A stretch of DNA of 64,000 nt, from assembly GCF_033807715.1 (NCBI RefSeq), contig NC_084596.1, positions 35,922,879-35,986,878 on the forward strand, given 5' to 3'. This document shows positions 1-12,811 of this stretch, in pieces; the first letter of the stretch is position 1, and every line of letters begins with the position of its first letter. A program made the position numbers and the translations under genes. The notes beneath the pieces are model-generated. The model saw only the letters and a list, made by a program, of their open reading frames with translations, was not told the DNA's origin and made no database searches. Source of the DNA: Cololabis saira (lineage: Eukaryota; Chordata; Actinopteri; Beloniformes; Belonidae).

Positions 1-478
1 GCGAGGCAAGCGAGCAATGAATGAACAGCAGGACTAAGCACTGTCTGAACCACTGAGGTTCTGTGAGTCAAATGTACGGTAGTTATTTATTCGAATGCAG
101 TGATTTATTTACTTTAGACAAAGACAATTTTACATTAACATCCCGCCCTTATCTGCGAGCAGCGCTTTGGCACATGCGCAGTTCATTTGCACCCTGGCGC
201 CGAGGGGTTAACGTGTTCCCGCTGGGAGGGACTGCTGCCCGGGGACTGAGCTGACTGTGTGTGCTTTAGGACGGGGAGAGGCCACGGGAGTGTCCGCTGT
301 TTATTGAGAAGAGTAAGAATGATATGTGCTTTCATGTCAGAGTCTCCAAAAGTTTCCAATGACACCAGATAAAGTCGCTTGAATTGTCGCTAGTCGCTTT
401 TTTGAAAAAGAGTCGCTAGGGGGGTCTGAAAAGTCGCTAAATATAGCGACAAAAACGCAGAGCTGACAACACTACTAC
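1..478. other. Window edge, no gene; transposon-end remnant at 385-475
   Basis: I see no exon here. From about 385 to 475 there is a run of GTCGCT / AGCGAC motifs (for example GTCGCTAAATATAGCGAC) ending in GACAACACTACT. This resembles the terminal part of common fish hAT elements whose ends read 'gttg(c)caac...gtcgcta'. Only one end is present, so it is a remnant. The short ORFs are uncoded-looking. Confidence 0.4.
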
Positions 479-479
479 T

Positions 480-973
480 AAAGTCTGGATTATGGTTCTG
501 TGTACACCAACGCGAACCCGTGAACCCTTCGGACTTCTCTGTCACTCCATTTTGTCGCGGTGCAATACCCCCCAGAGCGCTAGGGGGGTGCAATCTTTTC
601 CTGAATGGTTTATCCGACTTTTCCGGTCACAGTGAATTAAAGAGATAAGGACAACTATTGTGCAAAAAACCAAAACAAAAAAAAAAATCACACACACAAG
701 AAAAGAGCGCTGAAAGTTCACGACTGCTTCACGAACCGGAACCGGAAATGCATTGCTACCAAGCAAACCAATCACAGCCCTCTCGTCTGCGTTGGGTCTG
801 CGTTGGGTCTGCGTTGGGTCTGCGTTGGGTCTGCGTGGCCTCGATGCGTAGTTACAATTTTTGGGAGGTGCACGTCAGGCACGGCGTGGCGTGCGCTGTG
901 GGGTGCTCATTGGGGGCACAACCTGCGGCGCACGCTCGGCGTCGATTTAACGCAGAACCATAATCCAGCCTTT
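480..973. repeat. MITE-like element with ~16-bp terminal inverted repeats
   Basis: The left end AAAGTCTGGATTATGGTT (from 480) and the right end AACCATAATCCAGCCTTT (to 973) are inverted copies with one or two mismatches. They continue imperfectly inwards (TCTGTGTACACCAACG versus CGTCGATTTAACGCAGA). The 494-bp body has no protein signature. It contains a GC-rich stretch and an 11-bp tandem repeat. I found no convincing target-site duplication, so superfamily is open. Confidence 0.65.
786..836 (+). repeat. 11-bp tandem repeat, about 4.6 copies
   Basis: The unit TCTGCGTTGGG is repeated four times without change (786-829) and followed by a partial copy. It lies inside the TIR element at 480-973. 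An 11-bp unit is about one helical turn. Copy number is likely to vary between individuals. Confidence 0.9.
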
Positions 974-1345
974 GGACCCACTCAGCTCACGCTCAGCAGT
1001 GCCAAAGGGTGGGAGGGCTTTGTGATTCAACAGTGCTCATTGTTCACTCTACATGACAAGTTAATCCACTAATCACCACACATACATACACACAGGGGTG
1101 CAACTACCTACTTTTTGAGGGGTATGCAAAGACGTTACAAGCGCGCCCCCTCCTCGCCAGCCTGCCAGCCTGATTTCTTGTTTATGTTTCTGTGTATAAA
1201 TCTTATTCATTCATGGATTTGCATTCCAGTCTTTTATTTCAAGTTACATACAACAGCAGAATGATCAGCTCAATCACAAACTAAAAAGAAACTAAGACAC
1301 CTAAACAACAGTTTGTACCCTATGTAACAATGTTACCACTAAATT
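974..1345. other. Intergenic, nothing recognised
   Basis: AT-rich stretch with a short CA-rich patch (1076-1094). No exon, RNA gene or clear repeat boundary seen. Confidence 0.4.
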
Positions 1346-1349
1346 GTAA

Positions 1350-1690
1350 CATGTCGTGCCTTGGCACTCGGCCATTTGTCAAGAATGTCATCAAATGAAA
1401 TAGACTGTTCCACACTGTTTTCAATAGAGATCACTGCTAACTGGGTCAAGCGATCATTGCTTATACTCGAACGAAGGTATGTTTTGATAAGTTTCAGCTT
1501 ACTGAAGGATCTCTCAGCAGATACAACCGTCAGAGGCCGGTCAGGAATATTCTGAGGGCTACTGTCAAATTTGGAAACACCAAATCAAGATTCTTCTGTA
1601 TGAGGAAATTTTACTTCTCAAGAACCTCGTAACCCTTCAGTAGATGGCTTGCTGGGTATATCTCTTGTATTCCTAATCAGATTTTCCTGG
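1350..1690 (-). pseudogene. Broken hAT-family transposase, C-terminal dimerisation region
   Basis: Read on the minus strand, the DNA encodes the signature of the hAT C-terminal dimerisation region of ZMYM/zinc-finger-like hAT transposases: a segment reading VFPNLTVALRIFLT, then VSAERSFSKLKLIKTYLRS, then a stretch ending in FDDILDKW. The SAERSFSKLK block is the most diagnostic part. There is a stop codon in the upstream part (around 1617) and a frameshift between the LRIFLT block and the SAERS block (near 1530). The gene is therefore dead and only the last ~110 codons are recognisable. A fuller match needs a protein profile search with PF05699. Confidence 0.75.
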
Positions 1691-1734
1691 ACAGGGTCCA
1701 GTGACTACTGTGAAAGAGCAGTTGGCGTTCAGGA

Positions 1735-2245
1735 AAGACTGAAAGACAACCAGGAAAGACTGGATGACCACAGGAAAGTCTGCACCGGGAGCGGGGGGCT
1801 AGTTACCCTACCCACTAGTTCTGCAAAGGACACCCTACCCTACTATGAAGTGAAATAAAGAAAGACAACCCGGCAGCCCTCCGAGAGGCGGGGTGGAAGA
1901 AAGGCCAAAACGGACAGACCCCACGGCAACGACTGGAACGGAAACGAACAAAGAGTTAAGAATAATAAGGAAATGCAGGTGTGGGTGGGAGAAGGTGACA
2001 ACTCACAGGGGTCTGCGAATCCACCAAGGGAAGATGAGGTGTACAGCAAGGGGTCAGCAGCAACAGTGCACTGCAACCGCAGGTCAGACACTAGGAACCA
2101 AAAGCCAGGTCTAAACCACAGAGCAGAAGGATCCAACACAGCTGACGGGATGTAGGAGGCAGAAGGGCCGGTGGAGGAAAGCAGTCCCGTACAGAGTGGC
2201 ACCAGAAGCACAACCGGAACATCAACCAACAACATTAATAGTCAT
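1735..2245 (+). pseudogene. LINE (R2/NeSL-like?) N-terminal zinc-finger ORF fragment
   Basis: Around 1965-2040 the + strand encodes a C-x-C-G-W ... GLRIHQGKMRC segment, a C2HC-type finger. I recognise it from N-terminal ORFs of fish non-LTR retrotransposon proteins. The downstream Gln/Thr-rich part (QQQQCTATAGQTLGTKSQ) also fits that family. An imperfect ~21-bp tandem (CAGGAAAGACTGAAAGACAA-type) precedes it at 1730-1780. Stops occur downstream (2112 and 2153 in two frames) and no reverse transcriptase follows. Family assignment comes from memory and is uncertain. The 130-residue ORF on the opposite strand is a shadow. Confidence 0.45.
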
Positions 2246-2250
2246 CAATA

Positions 2251-5200
2251 GTAAAAAATATATATTTGCTTTCTTCTTGCGTCTCTATCTCTGAACCGTA
2301 GTTGGGAGAGCTCCGGGAAAAGTGAAGGAAAAGGGACGAAGGAAAAATACTGTCCATGCAACACGGCACATTTATTAAATCTCAGCAAAGAGCAGAACAA
2401 AATACTTGAGGGCCGACAACTTAATACTAACGGTGGACACTGAAAGTAACTGAAAACTTGTAACGGTCTTCCACACGCTCACACCGCCATCTCGTCTCTC
2501 TCTCACCTCCTCTGCACCCACTACGTCACACACACACAGACACACACACACAAACACAGCCACGCCTTAAAGTTCATAACTATTCGACAAGTCAGGTTGC
2601 GACAAGTCAGGTTGCGACAGCCCGGCGACACAAACAATAATGGAGGAGGGGGAAGAGAGGTCAAGAGTACCTGACTGCAGGCAAGATGGCCGACAAAGGC
2701 GCCGCCATATATCCAATCCATGCCGGAAGTCTGCTGGATCTGTGATTTAATTTTGAACATCTCAGAGCAACTGCTGGTTGACCACAGTGCTCGTATGAGG
2801 GTGTGATTGTGTCGAGATCTGATAAATAAGAAATCTCAAAATCCATTCAGAGTCACACAGGGGGCAAGTGGAGGAACACCAAGACCAGATTTGATAATCA
2901 CACTTTTGATTCAGACTAGCCAAGAGCTGTGATGTCACAGACTCAGATGAGGGTAGAGGAAGCCATGACATGAATTTGTTCTGTCGTTGTGCATTTGCTC
3001 TTCTTCAGAATGCAAAACTCGAAAAGTCCAATTTCACAAGAGGGACACCTTCTGGAAGAAGGACGATGAGCTGAGTAAAGTGACGAATGCTGCATCTAGT
3101 TAACAGTCAGAACTTGGGATTCAGGGCAGCATCAACTTTTGTTAAAAACTTAAGAAACTTATTTTCACACATTACAGCAACGTAACAGCACGGCACTGAG
3201 AAAGTACTGTGTATGTGGCTCACAAAATCTGATACAAAAAAGACACAGGTGGGAAGAAAGACCTCACATACACACAAAAATGTAGCTACAGCATCAACCA
3301 CTGAGTCGATCCTCTGAGCATCCACCATGTTCGCTGAACTCCTCCCTCTGAGTTTGTTAGAGTTGATGCGTTGGACTTGTGACATTTGGGAATTTTCACC
3401 TTTGGAGAAACAAAAAAAATCCCAAAGTGAGTTTTGAATGCAAATAAATCACAAGATGACCCCGCCCCCTAAAACCAGCTAATGTGTAGACTGGAAGACA
3501 CGATTCCAAAGAGGGTTTTTGTTAATCTGCAAATCCAGCCCCTGTAAAAGAAAGTTGAATAATCAATAAATCTAGACAAAATGACTTATTTGAAGAAAAA
3601 ATATCTTTGCCAAAGGAGGGAAAAAGCTTAATTGACTACATTTCTTAATACTGGTAAAATAGTCTTCTAATTCTCTTGAAACAATAATTTTTTTCTTTCT
3701 TAGAAATTAGTTTTTGCAGTGTAACAAATCTCTGTGTTGACCAGATGATTGGATGATCATCGACCAGACATCATTAATCCAGATAACTGTGCCAACTTAA
3801 AAGAAAAAAAAAAATCAAAAAACAAAAGCACATATATCTCCCTTAAGCTGGAGTATTGTGCACATATCTAGGTAACTCTGAAATGTACTTTCCAATGACA
3901 GCGCACAAGTCAAACTTCACATCATCCTATCATCACAATCTTGACACAGCTCCAGTGGACTCTTGTAGTAGGGATTTGCAACAAATAGCCAGAAATCATA
4001 CATTAGTAATAAAGAACTCCCGAATGTCTCTTGTGGCTATCAAACGATGATTTCCAATTGTGATTTATTGCAGTTCTACAATTGGAGAATTGATTATGCA
4101 AGACGTGCAAGACAAGATGTGAAGAAGCAGGAAGCTGTTGAGGTGCCAAAACTGCTAAATGAGAAATGTTTGCTTCCCATAACTACATACACATTTTCCA
4201 TGTCGGATATCATTTCATCATGGAAACTGTAACGTCATCGTGTCTGTACATGTCTACACCAAGCTTGCGGATTCCAAGTAACAGCTTTGTTCTTTTTTTT
4301 ATTTCGTCATTTTGAAATGATGTATAAACACCACATTGTTGTTCTACGTCGTGATTCAAGAGGCAGCGCAGTTATTTGCCAATCTTTAAGTCTAGGCTCT
4401 GCAGTGACGTCAACGCATCATCTGCCAAGACACTGAACCCCAGCACCACGCCCCTGAGGTTTTAATCAGAGTGTGATTGTGTGTATGATTGGGGGAGGAA
4501 AGAAAAACACTGCAGCATGAGACAGTTAAAATGCTTTGCATAGTGCGATGTCAAGTCACATTTATCTTTGCAGACAAGTCTCCCTTTTTCTGCTTCAGAG
4601 TATCCCCAGACTCTTGATTAAAAAAATAAATAAAACATATCTCCAAAACGTTAACAAATGTTCTGAAGTTATGAAAAATATATTTGATGATATGCTGCTG
4701 GGAATAAAAAAAAAAATGTATTCAGGTCTGTTCCCAAGGAAATGACTTTAGCTTCCATAAGAAAAGTGATCCTGTCAGAAAGCAGTGGAGAATCTTCCGC
4801 GCTCACACTGTTTTGTAACAGCAAGAACAGGGTGTTGGGAGCAGAGAGGCACTGAAACAGATAAATCATTTGTCCACCAGCAGAGCTCCCGTTCGTTGGC
4901 TTTGTGTGTTTGCGTTCATCTCCAGAGCAACTGCAGCGGCGCATGAATCAGCTCCTGCCCTGCAAATGGCTCGCTGAAAAAAACCTGAGGAGTCACAGAC
5001 GCGCATTTCATCACACTGTTGCAGTCACACACTCCTCCTGATGTCAGAGGCCAAACGTCAGCGTGAATCATCCAGGAACTGCTGAACTCTTAAGTTCAGG
5101 AGATCAGATATGAACTTTCTTCATATATTTGGGATTTATTCATATTTGTAAATATATTGCTCACTTGGCTATTTTAAGATTTTCTACCAGTGCTAGTCTT

Positions 5201-6758
5201 TATGCAACTTTTTTAACTATTTAATAGCCAACAAAAAGCTTTTCAGCAAATTAAATCTAACCCTTTAAATAGATTTAAAAAGCAGAGAAAATGAATATAT
5301 ATATGGACTTTGTTATACTCATTTATTTGCTTCATATTTACTTATTTGTACACACTACAGGGTTTGCTGTTCCTAAAGCAATGCCTTCTCCACGTCCAGG
5401 AATGGGAACAAAGTGACCAACCTTTTCTGAGTCACTTTTTGATTTAAAAGCATATGTCATCATCTGCTTGTCTTGCTTTTCTTTTATCAGAGTACAGTGG
5501 ATGTATTTGAATGTGTGTTTCTCCCTCACAGGTCCCAGGTTCTCCAGTCCAAGATTTCTAGTCATTTCAATTCAATTCAATTTATTTGAACAGTAAAAAA
5601 AAAAAACAACAGATTATTTAAATGTCAGTTTCCGCAGATATTCCTTGGAAAGACGAGGATCCTGCTCCCTCTCAGCCTTGATCTGCAGATAGAATTATAA
5701 TTTATTTTCCTGCTCCACTAACACAACTAGTCATCATCATACCGTTTATCAGACCTCACCTTGATTATTATTAACATTTCAGATTGACTGAGAGCACTGC
5801 AGTTGTTAAATAATAAAATTAAACTTCAAAAATACAACTAGCCTAATAAATTGTGCACACAGTGTAGAATAATACTTTGTGGTGTGTATATTTAATTGAC
5901 ACTTTTATTTTGTTGCCTTTGATGAATATATAGACATTAAGATAGTGGATGCTCGGATGCTAGATTACTTTTTCCTCACTCTTCTTTCTGTTTCCCACAG
6001 GTTTGGTTGATGTGCACAGATGATATTTCTAGAGCGTATTGTAATAAAGCCAACGTTTACACCAGATACGCCTCTTTTTTTTTAATTGTTCCTCTTTGGA
6101 GAAGTCATAGTAGGTCAAACACTACAGTGATGAAATATTAAAGGTTTAAGGGTCTGTCCTGCCCCTTAGCAGGACGTGGCGTCAGGCACCTTTCAGAGTA
6201 TTCTAATAAAATCGTATGCCAAACATATTTTTCTGTGATGTAAGAGCCTTCGTACATTGTCTTTTAATTATTTTACTTGTTCTCACAGACAGACACTTGC
6301 TCTTATTGTCACATTCATCATTTAGATACATCAGATTGTATTTGTGTCTGATGCTGCCTCCCCAGCAGACTGCAGCATAAAACACACTGACCACAGACTG
6401 ATAAACATCTGCAGCATCATACTACAGATATCAATAGATCTGGATCATAAAATATAACTGAAAACCATAATTTATCATTGTCCAATGTAAGGGAGTCCGC
6501 TTACATTAATCTCATGTAGCTACACAAGAGATGCATTGCACCAGATTACAGTTCAGTTGCTAATTTATCTGCAATCCATGAAGCAAAGTTTGTCTCCCCC
6601 CAAAATAACACAAAAGCTTGTCAAATTACGCTTTTATTTGTCATCCAGCCATTCAATACACGTAACTGACATTGATGTATTCACAGTGATTCAATATCAG
6701 CTGTAAATGTATCTGTGTACGGATTATTTTAATATTTACCGTTCAAAAGCGAGCTCAC
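2251..6758. other. Intergenic, AT-rich; small repeats only
   Basis: No exon with good splice context was found on either strand. Visible items: a CA microsatellite (about 2526-2558), a perfect 15-bp tandem duplication CGACAAGTCAGGTTG at 2585-2614, a GC patch GGCAAGATGGCC...GCCGCCAT at 2682-2710, and a LINE-like 3' tail in antisense at 5566-5590 (TTCAATTCAATTCAATTTATTT), which looks like a severely truncated L2-type copy. A 7-bp hairpin GTCCTGC/GCAGGAC sits at about 6155-6175. The spacer upstream of the tgm1 promoter is otherwise featureless to me. Confidence 0.5.
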
Positions 6759-7110
6759 TACTGTCTGTCCCATAGACTAACATGACAGCGCGGCTTTGTT
6801 TTGGAACTTGCAGGGCTGACATGAACCACGTGACCGCTCTGGCGGCGAGAACAAAAGTTGTCGCCACTCTGTTTTATCCACTGCTCTGTGTATGGCGTCA
6901 TTCAGGCAGCCAATCAGCACAGTGCTTCATTATCATAGCCCCGCCCACTCAGAATCCCGCATAGATAATGAGGTTAGAGAATGGGATGCTAAAGACATGG
7001 CTCAGAGGCTGAATTTCTAATTTATTTAGCAAAAACAATCAAAAGCTTGTTTTTAAGACATTCAAGGCCTGTTTAAAATAGGTATTAGATGCCATAATAG
7101 GTCCCCTTTA
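6759..7110. repeat. Degenerate fish MITE-like repeat
   Basis: A GC-richer block within AT-rich spacer, containing CCAATCAGCACAG and CCCCGCCCACTC motifs and ending at 7092-7110 with CATAATAGGTCCCCTTTAA. That ending is typical of an abundant fish interspersed element. I could not find the opposite end, so the left border is a guess. Confidence 0.45.
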
Positions 7111-8819
7111 ACTCAGACCCAATCACTGTATTCATAAAGATAAATCATAATAGTACTAATACATTTTTTTTTAATATTAATGGCATTTTCCTTTTCTTCT
7201 TTAATGTTTACCTGGTGCTAGCTGTTGGATTTCCCACGTGGGTGTGGGTTCCCTGGTGTGGGATCCAGGACCCGGTCCCATCTGTTACAGTCAGACCCTC
7301 GGCGCTCCGGGGTCGCCTGCATGTTTCCTCTCACGCCCACCGCCCTGCACAATCTGCAACTATTGTCCTCACCACTTATAGAGCCAGCGCCGAGCCAGCA
7401 GCATCAACATTAAGACTGCTAAACGGTCAGCATTTCTCAAAATACAAATTGCCATGACAAAATTATAGCATATACTTTTTAAAAACCATTCCAATCAAAA
7501 AATGTTTGAGTCAGCTACACAAGGTCATTATGTTAATTTATGAGTTGTGTTTCGAAGCCGGCTCTTCTGCCAGTAGGCTTCCAACATCAAATCTCAGAGA
7601 AAGCACAGGTGCACATGCCCCCCTCTGACATATATCTAAATGTCATTTAAGCGCCTGACAGTGATTTATTGAGGGTGATTGGATATTTTAATTAATCATT
7701 TCATCACACAGAACCTAAGACAAATTGCAAAACTAATTTTCATGTGCAGACTGAAAAATATGGTCCGTGCCACATTTTCTCTGGTTGACAGATTGCTGAT
7801 TTTCTGCCATCCAGCATTCTAAGCACACTTTGACCTATAAACTCAGCGCTCACCGCCGCGTTTATTCTAGTGAATTATAAGCAGCACAATATTTAGCCAC
7901 AGGAGACAATAACAAGTGGCTTGATAGATGAAAAAGTCAACTCCCCTTTCTGGTTCAGAGAAGATGTTCAAATAAGGTACTTGGTCAGGAAACAGGCCTC
8001 CTGTCCTTGACTAAGAATAGTCACTTGATGTTTTGTTCCTCTTGTGCAACGTTTCGCTTTTTGTGATTTTTCATTTAAACAGACACTTGTGGGATTGTAG
8101 CAGTGACATGTGGTCACATTTATGAAGTTATAGACTTTCTTTTTCAGTTTTGGGAGAATATGTTGGCAGCAATGTGATGGAGCCTCATTAGATTTGTAGA
8201 TTTGTGGATGATTACTTGCAAAACCACTCAAATGACCATCAACCTGAGCTTTTGTCTTGTCAAGCCAATAAGCAATGACAGTGTTAAGAGACGATGGTAT
8301 TCAAGCAGCCTATGCTCCGGGGAGGAGGTATTGCAGCTCCTGGTCCCTCTGTCACTGTTTATTACGCAAGCCAACATTTTAGTGTATTGTGTCAGAGGAG
8401 GGCATGGTTTTCATAAGAATTTTTTTCTGGTCACTGACACTCAGATGACTTCATTTTGGTTTTCACAGAGTTGTTGGTATCTTCACAGACACTTGGCATT
8501 GAAACAGTAGGCTAACATTTCATAATCTCCTCACTTTAGGTCTGCAACCGTGACCTTTGGCCAGGGATACTTTTGACTTTTGTTGGGTTTTTTTGCTCTT
8601 GACTAACCACAATAGGAGAAGTGAAAGCCTTTCACTGAAAGGGCAGATACATATTTTGAAACATATAAAACACAGTGGATGTTTGGAAGGGGGGGTTTTC
8701 CTGATTGCATACGTGCTTCAATGCAGATACACAAACTAGAACATCAACACCTCCTGTATCCATTCAGCAGTTGCTCTTAGCTCCCAAAAACTACTGTTTC
8801 GGTTTTCTTTTACTTACTG
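7111..8819. other. Intergenic upstream of tgm1, nothing recognised
   Basis: AT-rich sequence with short ORFs only. None carries a recognisable domain or a convincing acceptor/donor pair. Distal regulatory elements cannot be judged by eye. Confidence 0.4.
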
Positions 8820-8853
8820 CACCCCCCCCCCCCCAAAAAAAAAAAAAAAAAAT
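8820..8853 (+). repeat. C-run followed by A-run
   Basis: About 14 C followed by about 18 A. A low-complexity homopolymer pair, unstable in sequencing and replication. Confidence 0.9.
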
Positions 8854-8901
8854 ATTGCCTGCCAGAATCTGATTTCTCCCCTGAAAATTGGTCTTTTTAC
8901 C

Positions 8902-9154
8902 TGCCAAAATTCATTTAAGATTTAAGGCCAAATACAATTAATGAAAGGTTGTTTCTACCTAAATATGATTTGATCTCATTCTTGAGCTTCATAATATAAA
9001 CAGAGCTCACAGGATTGCTTTTCTCTTTTAAAGGACCATTACAACACAAAATAGGCATTTTCACCTGCCAAAAATTGATTGAAGGCCAAATACAGTTAAT
9101 GAAAAGTTGTTTCAGCCTAAATATGACTTAATCTCATTCTTGAGCTTCATAATC
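8902..9154 (+). repeat. Imperfect direct repeat (~90-bp unit) upstream of the tgm1 promoter
   Basis: A segment around 8902-8998 (CTGCCAAAATTCATT ... GGCCAAATACAATTAATG ... CTCATTCTTGAGCTTCATAAT) recurs at about 9065-9154 with few changes (TGCCAAAAATTGATT ... GGCCAAATACAGTTAATG ... CTCATTCTTGAGCTTCATAAT). The last 21 bases are identical. The two copies lie about 150 bp apart and end roughly 230 bp before the TATA box. Either a local duplication or two copies of a short repeat. Confidence 0.75.
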
Positions 9155-9383
9155 TGAAAATCTGACGTTTTAGCGCTATCGTTCAACGGGCTGCTGTGCG
9201 CGCTCCCGCGGCCAGAAATCAGAAAGAAATCAGATCCTGGCAGGCAATCACTTTTTGGCACAACACCCCCACACCGGCCACCCAGTACGTGCCCGCGGAC
9301 GCAGAGCTCCAGGGCGGGCGTGAATCTGAGCTCCGGGTGGGGCAAGGGGGCCGAGCTCCGGGTTGAGGGGTGTGTGTGTCAGC

Positions 9384-9390
9384 TATAAGA
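9384..9390 (+). promoter_or_regulatory. Putative TATA box of tgm1-like gene
   Basis: CTATAAGA sits after a GC-rich block (9180-9365). About 160 bp downstream is a consensus 5' splice donor (AAA|GTAAGA at 9548), which would close a non-coding first exon. TATA-driven initiation suits a tissue-restricted epithelial gene. Start site about 9412 by spacing; inference only. Confidence 0.5.
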
Positions 9391-9411
9391 ACCGATGCGC
9401 ATTCCTGGACA

Positions 9412-9547
9412 GCCAAGCAAGTTCACTGATTCCAGAGCGGAGCCAGTAACGGAGCAAAGTTTCCAAAAGTTTTAAAAGACCACGGGGGTGTAATTACACG
9501 AGCTGAAGAAGTGGTTTCACTGCAGAAGAGGAACCCACGCAGAAAAA
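9412..9547 (+). other. Putative non-coding exon 1 (5' UTR) of tgm1-like gene
   Basis: Sequence between the TATA box and a strong donor GTAAGA at 9548-9553. It has no in-frame ATG leading into the coding exon. The first coding exon begins one base before its ATG at 13792, right after an acceptor (TGTCTTTCAG), so an upstream non-coding exon is required. This is the best candidate. Intron 1 would be 9548-13790. Confidence 0.5.
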
Positions 9548-12500
9548 GTAAGACACTCTTTCAATCTGGTCACTGTTTCTGTCACCGGTACTTTAAAATT
9601 TAAACTGAGATTTGTATTAGTTTTATTGCGGTGCGCGCGCATCGCGCCGTCTGCGCTGTTCTCTCCAGTTTTAGTTTTCTCTTTTTAAAAATCCTATTTC
9701 ATGTATCGATGTTTTCGTAAAATAAACTCTCCTTTATCTGACTTCAAGCAGCTATACATTCAGTAACTTGTGGAACATTTTTTGTCATTTGTCATATACT
9801 GTATAGAAAAAGTCATCTCACTGGATTACTGTAGCAACAAGGAGGGTGTTTTATCCTTATACTCAAATAAGTTCTTGGCTATTTATTGTATTTTTTTCCC
9901 CACTTCAGTTATACATATATTTTTTACTTTAGGTTTGTATTTAATGGCTCCAGCATGTTGGCTGTAGGCCAACCAGCTGCTGCCCATCCTTCTCTCTTTC
10001 CATAGGAAGTGTGTGAATTTCTGTAAAGTTTAAAGACCTTCCATATGTTTTTCATTCTGATTTACTGGAACATTACAGTTCGTGTGGTTTTTCTGCAGTC
10101 GCTTCGGCTTCTTCCCACAACCCAAAAGCTGATAGTTATTTACAAACAGTTAACCTGGGGGATGTTTGGAGCATGAGAACATGCAGAGAACCTGCAGAGA
10201 AGTCCGAGCTGGGTTCAGCGGGACAGAGAGCATGCAGCATAGAAGATTAGCCTTGCCCATGTGAGGACAAGTCAAGCCCACGCCCATATTATCAAAGCAT
10301 TAATGTGTGAGATTAAGAGCACTTGATCTAAGTCTGTAACAGTTTTAGAGGGCGGGGTGCATGGCAATTACTCAAAATGAAACAAAACAAGCTAAAAGCT
10401 TCATTTTTGGGGCGGAAGCCGAGAAGTTTAATGACAAGTACTGAAACCGAAGTCAGCGAATAGAAAGTATTTACTGTAGTATTAATTCCTCTAAAAACAG
10501 GTCAGAGGATGTGGATTTAGTTTGGGGTGGGGTTCATATAGGAAAATTACACATCCTATTTCAGTCCATTGTGTCAGTCACAATGACTGTTTCTGCCAAA
10601 AATTAGGAACCCTGTGCAGGGAGCGGAGAGAGGATCTGACCAGCAGATGAACTCAGGAAATCACATGTGAAACACACAGTAACACAGATGGTGTCCTCTG
10701 CTCGAGACACACACCACACACACGTACATGCACATGGATTTTAAGGGGTTTGATAGTGAGGCGCTCGTCCCCATCACCTCGTCAGCTGCTGTCTGCCCTT
10801 TGACCTCTGCCGCATAACACCCAAATCAGTGCAGTGTTTCACACGCCTCGTCACTGCAAACATTCCATCAATTTTAACCTAAAGCAGCTTTACTTCTTTA
10901 CTATCTCTGCAGTCTGTTTAACAAAGAAATATTACAACATTACAAGTTCAGAGTTTAGATTTGGGTTTATTGTTATATCTGGTTGCTTTTTCTCTGAAAT
11001 CCTTGAGTTTGGTTACCGCCCCAGTAATGAGATCCTACTGATAGCATCAGTTTTCTCAGTTGGACCCACTGAGTAATAAAAATATGGTGAACTGCTCATT
11101 TTGTTTTTAGTCTTGGCCAATTAGCCACAAAGCAGGTCACGCAGATGAATGAGTCACACCATGATGTGGACGTGTGGAAAGACAATTCTGGAGCACAAAC
11201 GAGGTGTTTCAAGGCACGCTGAGAAGTGCGTCTTCTATTGATGAAAATGATTTCCTCTAGTGGGGACTTTTGACTTTGAAATGATTCTTTTAGTCTCCAA
11301 GAGAAAAGAATATTTCCTCTCTCGAACACCTTTGACTTCATAGCTCAGCAGATATTTCACATACACAAGAAGCTTTTGTTACAACATTAAAGGAAAGAGG
11401 AGTGGACAAAGTATAACATTAAAGGTCTGCTGAGAGAACCAGCGGAGGTACTAAGTGGGACATGGCTTACCAAAGAATGTTTGCTAAGAAAACTCAGTAT
11501 AATTGCTCTATAAAGCAGTCACGTCCTATAAACTTAATAATGCCGTATTTTTCCTCGCTGCCAGCATTACCGTAGCTCATTATAAGTCGTGGGTGTTTTA
11601 CAAGAGGTAACAAAATGCCACTGGTGTATATCCAGGCCTGAGTAAAATCGGTTCACTTTTGCATGGAGCACCACACTCTGGTGTGGCTTTTATGCTGCTA
11701 CACAAGAGGGGATACAGATGGTAGCTGTACGGAGAGCGATAAGAGAAAAAAGCCCTACTCCCACAGCTTTTTTCCCCCCACTTTCTTACTTTCAAACATT
11801 GCCATTTGGCCCGTGACATTTCATAAAAAATGTGGGCATGAGCAATCTTATCTGCAAAGTGACCAATGCATTCATTTCACCATGGTTATCGGTGAGTTGT
11901 TTGAGAGTTGGGGTGTGACAGCACTGTAAATGTTCATTTAATGCAGATTACCGTCCACCACAGTACAGCCGTGATGTTCTGTACGTGCACACTAAAGAGG
12001 CGTTGCGAGCGCGTTGCCCTTCTGCAGCTGGGGTGCAGCAGATGGGTTCCAGCTGCTAGTAGGAGGTATGTTAGATCACAGAGAGATTGCACACCAAACA
12101 AGGGTGGCGAAAAATCCCAGAGTACTTTGGGGCTCCATGATGGAGAAAATAATTTCAAAGTTAGGAATCTGATTGTCGTGGGAAAATTGTTAGAAAATAA
12201 CATGATGGTTTTGCAGTCGGAGAGATGAAAGTAAGAGAGAGCTCGAAAGATGTTTGTATGTATGAGACTGTTAAGAACAGAGAGTCTCGGTGGAGGGAAA
12301 AGAACAGCACCGAGCAGCGTTTCCTTCAGAATCACTCCTTCTTGTTGCTTTACTCACAATCCACAACTAACTCTCCGTTGCTCAGATTTCCTTTTAAATT
12401 ATACACGTAACACTTTTAACAATGGGCCATTTTTGGTGATTATTTGCAATTTGGAAATAATTAGTGAGGTGCTAAACGAAAACTGAGGGTCAAACATATT

Positions 12501-12811
12501 TGCAACTGTGGCTGCTCTTGAGGCAATACGATGGGAGGAAATGTAACTTTAAATCTTAAGTAAACCAGCATTTTAGATTAAGACCAGCTTTGGTTGTGCT
12601 GACAATTAACGTCTCTATTTTATTTATCGAAGATTTCTGCATCATTACATGTCAACTTCCAAAGTATTTGATTTTACATTTGAGGTGTTTATTTCCTTCT
12701 GAAATCAGTCCAGCTTCCTTGGTTATCCCTTTAAATCGTCTTCACCACAAAAAATAATGAGTTCTTATGTAGTTGTATTCATGTTTACCAATATGAATAT
12801 AGATATAGAAA

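Noticed and set aside
1843..2235. 130-residue minus-strand ORF
   Set aside because: It is the shadow of the LINE zinc-finger fragment on the + strand; low-complexity, no domain, no splice context.
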